From contig NZ_AP022569.1 in NCBI RefSeq assembly GCF_010727945.1, positions 1,736,001 to 1,800,000 on the forward strand: a stretch of 64,000 nt of DNA. The letters are read 5' to 3'. This DNA is from Mycobacterium cookii (GTDB taxonomy: Bacteria > Actinomycetota > Actinomycetes > Mycobacteriales > Mycobacteriaceae). A model generated the notes under the pieces. That model saw nothing but the letters and a program-made list of their open reading frames with translations, was not told the origin of the DNA and searched no databases. The position numbers and the translations under genes were made by a program. This document shows, piece after piece, positions 61,433 through 64,000 of the stretch (its first letter is position 1; each line of letters opens with the position of its first letter).

Positions 61433-61451
61433 TATCGTCCGCGTTACAGTG
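61433..61451. promoter_or_regulatory. Candidate operator, 19-bp TACWGTAA motif
   Basis: The sequence TATCGTCCGCGTTACAGTG has a full right half-site TTACAGTG and a partial left half. It lies 22 bp before the mycofactocin-type SDR start, giving that gene its own control although it follows the dehydrogenase closely. Confidence 0.55.
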
Positions 61452-61473
61452 ACCTTTACGATATGGAGCCCAC

Positions 61474-62295
61474 ATGACCGGTCGCCTGGCGGACAAGGTG
61501 GCTTTCATCACCGGGGCAGCGCGCGGCCAGGGACGCGCGCACGCGGTGCGGTTGGCCCGCGAAGGCGCCGACATCATCGCGGTCGATATCGCAGGCAAAC
61601 TCCCCGCATGTGTGCCCTACGACTCGGCGACTCCCGAAGACCTGGCGGAGACGGTTCGGCTCGTCGAAGCCACCGGACGCCGAATTATCGCGTCGGCGAA
61701 CGACATTCGTGACTTCGACGGCCTGCGCGAGGCGGTGGACGATGCGGTGGCCTCGCTGGGCCGGTTGGACGTCATCGTCGCCAACGCCGGGATCTCGTCG
61801 CCGCAGGCCTGGAATGAGATCACGCCCGAGTCGTTTCGCGACGTGCTCGACGTCAATGTGACCGGGACGTGGAACACGGTGATGGCCGGCGCGCGGCAGA
61901 TCATCGACGGCGGGCGGGGCGGGTCGATCATCTTGATCAGTTCGGCTGCCGGCCTCAAGATGCAGCCGTTCATGGTGCACTACACCGCGAGCAAGCACGC
62001 GGTGACCGGGATGGCCCGCGCATTCGCCGCCGAACTGGGCAGACATTCGATCCGGGTCAACAGCGTGCACCCCGGTCCGGTCAACACCGCGATGGGCGGC
62101 GGCGATATGGTCGCCGCTGTGACCAAGGCCAACGAGGCCATTCCGCAGATGGCGCACGTCCTCACGCCGTTCCTGCCGGAGTGGGTGGCTCAGCCCGAAG
62201 ACATCGCCGATGCGGTCTGCTGGCTGGCCAGCGATGAATCACGCTTTGTCACCGCGGCGGCGGTTCCCGTCGACCAGGGCTCGACTCAGTTCTGA
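61474..62295 (+). CDS. Mycofactocin-type short-chain dehydrogenase
   Basis: A 273-residue SDR. It has the cofactor motif TGAARGQGRAHAVRLA and an insertion after strand 2 (DIAGKLPACVPYDSATPEDL) that is characteristic of the mycofactocin-coupled SDR family, followed by VANAGISS, the catalytic YTASKHAV and PVDQGSTQF at the C terminus. Such enzymes hold NAD tightly and pass electrons to mycofactocin; this is inferred from family. It overlaps the end of the convergent hydrolase gene by 10 bp. Confidence 0.9.
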   Translation: MTGRLADKVAFITGAARGQGRAHAVRLAREGADIIAVDIAGKLPACVPYDSATPEDLAETVRLVEATGRRIIASANDIRDFDGLREAVDDAVASLGRLDVIVANAGISSPQAWNEITPESFRDVLDVNVTGTWNTVMAGARQIIDGGRGGSIILISSAAGLKMQPFMVHYTASKHAVTGMARAFAAELGRHSIRVNSVHPGPVNTAMGGGDMVAAVTKANEAIPQMAHVLTPFLPEWVAQPEDIADAVCWLASDESRFVTAAAVPVDQGSTQF

Positions 62296-63200
62296 CCTGC
62301 CGCCGCACTGCTTTTCTTCACGGCTCGGCCGATGAACGCCACTTGGTGATCGACGACCTTGTCGAACCAGTCATGGCCCGGCCAGACGTCGAAGTGGTCG
62401 CACGGGTAGTGGTGGACCTGAGCTCTCCCCCGCTCGGCCACCTTGGCGACCGAACCGGCCGGGACGAAACGATCGAAGTCGGCGATCTGCACGAGCAGCG
62501 GACAGCGCAGTCTTCTTGCCGCACTTGACGATCGCACCCGCGCGAGCTGGAGCCCGACTCCCGCATCGATCTCGTTGCGCCACGTCGGGCCCGCCATCGC
62601 CAGGTAATTCTCGTAGGCGCCGGGCAAAGTGAGCGCCCCCGCCTCGCCGGGCTTGCCCACGACCGGCATCAACGTGGGGCTGCCACCCATGGCCGCGGCG
62701 ATGCGGCCTTTCACCCCTGCGGCAGTCCAGCGCATCCCGGAAATGAGGTCACGCTGCGCGACGGCCAGCCGACCGGTAGCCAGCCCGCTGGTCAGCGGCG
62801 TCAACGCGATGACGGCGGCGATGTCATCGCGATCTGCCGCGACCCGCAATACGTGCCCGCCGGAGAACGAAACGCCCCACAGAATGACCTTGTTGGCGTC
62901 GACGTCCGGCAATCGCTGCGCCGCGGCCACCGCTGCCCGATAGTCGTCGAGTTGACCGACAACCGAGACCGTCTGCCGGGGTTGACCTTTCGACGCGCCG
63001 AAGCCGCGGTAGTCGAACGCGAGCACGTCCACACCCGCGTCGCTTAGCCGTTCGGCGAACGGCTCGAGACCCGAGTCCTTGGTGCCGGCGATGCCATGTG
63101 CCATAACCACGACGGGTCGGCCGGCTGGACCAGCGCCATGGAAATGCCACGCGTCGCAATCGGTGTCACCAGAGCGGAATGTCACCGAGGTGTATGTCAT
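62286..63200 (-). CDS. Alpha/beta hydrolase
   Basis: A 304-residue alpha/beta hydrolase. It has VVVMAHGIAGTKDSGLEPFA, LAFDYRGFGASKG, the nucleophile elbow WGVSFSGGHVL near residue 111 (GxSxSGG type), the acid in VQIADFDRFVP and the histidine in CDHFDVW. It follows the flavin monooxygenase on the same strand with a 4-bp overlap, so hydrolysis of a Baeyer-Villiger product is a reasonable guess. Confidence 0.87.
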   Translation of the reverse strand: MTYTSVTFRSGDTDCDAWHFHGAGPAGRPVVVMAHGIAGTKDSGLEPFAERLSDAGVDVLAFDYRGFGASKGQPRQTVSVVGQLDDYRAAVAAAQRLPDVDANKVILWGVSFSGGHVLRVAADRDDIAAVIALTPLTSGLATGRLAVAQRDLISGMRWTAAGVKGRIAAAMGGSPTLMPVVGKPGEAGALTLPGAYENYLAMAGPTWRNEIDAGVGLQLARVRSSSAARRLRCPLLVQIADFDRFVPAGSVAKVAERGRAQVHHYPCDHFDVWPGHDWFDKVVDHQVAFIGRAVKKSSAAAGQN

Positions 63201-64000
63201 ACGCGCACCGACTCAGCAGTTCGAGCGTTGGCCCGCTTGATGCCTGCGGGTAGCTCGCGCGCCCGAATGTCATGCTCGTAGTAGAAATAGTCGACCTGCT
63301 GGGTGTGCCGTGGCCGATCGGTGCAGTGCCCGGTGTGCAGCTGCTGGTCGGAGTCGATGACCCGTTCCATCTCGGCGACCGACGGCAAGGCGTAGCGGCC
63401 GACGGCGTATGCCGCCAGCAGCCGCGCTTGGCACTCGACGAACGGGAACAACGTCGGGACCGCCTGGGCGAATCCGACGAAGGCCAGATCGTTGAAGCCG
63501 GGCTTGAACATTCGCTTGTACAGCCGAATTTGGTTTCCCGGTGCACTGATCAGGTCCGGGTCGAAGAACGGGAAGGTGATGTTGTAACCGGTTGCATAGA
63601 TGATCGCATCGAACACATCGCTGGTGCCGTCCTCGAAATGGACGACGTCGCCGTCGAGAAGCGACACGTTCGGCTTGGGGATCACGTCGCCAGAGCCGAG
63701 CCGCAGTGGTAGCTCCACCGATTGGGTCGGATGTGCCTCGAAGAGTTTGTGATTCGGCTCGGGCAGTCCGTAGAGCCGCGGATCGGTGCCCATCAGCGGC
63801 ATCAGCACCTGAACCGCCTTACGTTGCCATGACAGTGGCAGATACGGCGTCGTGCGGAACAGCTTGTCGCCGGGTCTGCCCGCGATGTACTTCGGCACGA
63901 TCCACGCGCTGGAACGCGTCGACAGCGTCACCCGGTTCTGCAATGCTCGCGACGACAGTTCGACGGTGATGTCGGCCGCGCTGTTTCCCAGTCCTACCAC
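63197..64000 (-). CDS. Flavin-containing monooxygenase, C-terminal part
   Basis: The last 267 residues of a flavoprotein monooxygenase; the 5' end is beyond the window edge. The visible part starts in the NADPH-binding motif VGLGNSAADI (GxGxSAxD, FMO-like), then has DAIIYATGYNITFPFFD, the TGY motif typical of FMO and Baeyer-Villiger enzymes. The FAD-binding N terminus is not visible. Its overlap with the hydrolase makes an operon. Confidence 0.88.
   Translation of the reverse strand: MVGLGNSAADITVELSSRALQNRVTLSTRSSAWIVPKYIAGRPGDKLFRTTPYLPLSWQRKAVQVLMPLMGTDPRLYGLPEPNHKLFEAHPTQSVELPLRLGSGDVIPKPNVSLLDGDVVHFEDGTSDVFDAIIYATGYNITFPFFDPDLISAPGNQIRLYKRMFKPGFNDLAFVGFAQAVPTLFPFVECQARLLAAYAVGRYALPSVAEMERVIDSDQQLHTGHCTDRPRHTQQVDYFYYEHDIRARELPAGIKRANARTAESVRV

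Noticed and set aside
1..64000. CRISPR arrays, tRNA or rRNA genes, intact insertion sequences, phage genes, KstR or KstR2 boxes near starts
   Set aside because: None was noticed on reading. A motif scan for the KstR and KstR2 consensus and a tRNA search would be needed to exclude them formally.

Overview
The window is 64 kb of high-GC actinobacterial DNA, almost certainly from a Mycobacterium or a close relative. The grounds are two Mce-associated membrane proteins, an REP13E12-type DUF222/HNH gene, several F420/deazaflavin-dependent oxidoreductases, a CadI/ArsI-type arsenic gene, a mycofactocin-type short-chain dehydrogenase, and the lipid-catabolic gene content (FadD, FadE, EchA, P450). Genes are dense, with frequent 4-bp start/stop overlaps (ATGA, GTGA) and many GTG starts. 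No tRNA, rRNA, CRISPR array or intact insertion sequence was seen.

Layout. 1-5.4 kb: 3' part of htpG, an acyl-CoA dehydrogenase (ACAD) pair, and two Mce-associated proteins. 5.4-12.2 kb: a Rieske ferredoxin/amidohydrolase/hydrolase operon divergent from a P450/alcohol dehydrogenase/hydrolase operon. 12.3-14.35 kb: a DUF222/HNH gene, a deazaflavin nitroreductase-family gene and a relic of a second DUF222 gene. 14.4-28.6 kb: P450, LLM-type F420 enzymes, an orphan carboxyltransferase, a flavin (Baeyer-Villiger-type) monooxygenase, and a KshA-like Rieske oxygenase operon with a thioesterase and a FadD. 28.6-32.8 kb: an island of different character, with arsenic resistance (ArsR, ArsI/CadI, ACR3, ArsC), a CsoR copper sensor facing a Met/His-rich membrane peptide, and a short-chain dehydrogenase pseudogene with one in-frame TAG. 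32.9-43.9 kb: two thiolase-fold enzymes, an HxlR regulator, a second P450, and a six-gene operon (enoyl-CoA hydratase, two amidohydrolases, FadD, ACAD pair). 44-54.6 kb: a TetR regulator, a GntR regulator, a thioesterase, five hydratase-family genes in total around this part of the cluster, and three tandem adenylate-forming enzymes. 54.6-64 kb: a secreted protein, a second GntR regulator, a complete beta-oxidation-like operon (ACAD, CoA-transferase, thiolase, SDR), a further ACAD and a mycofactocin-type SDR, a hydrolase, and a flavin monooxygenase cut by the window edge.

How it fits together. The genes look like one large, transposon-free catabolic supercluster. P450s, Rieske and flavin monooxygenases would activate a hydrophobic or cyclic substrate. 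FadD-type ligases or the CoA-transferase would load it on CoA. ACADs, hydratases, SDRs and thiolases would shorten it. Amidohydrolases and alpha/beta hydrolases would open rings or esters. The substrate cannot be read from the sequence.

The main new observation is a 19-bp palindromic motif, consensus TACWGTAANNNTTACWGTA. It recurs in at least nine, probably eleven, promoter regions spread over the window and controls most of these operons. One copy is a perfect 8-bp dyad at 34672-34690. Two copies lie in the divergent region beside the TetR gene, which is the natural candidate regulator. Several catabolic proteins also carry substitutions at catalytic residues: a serine hydrolase without its serine, an isochorismatase-fold protein without its cysteine and lysine, and two amidohydrolases without metal ligands. 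Each of the last two lies beside, or in the same operon as, an intact relative.
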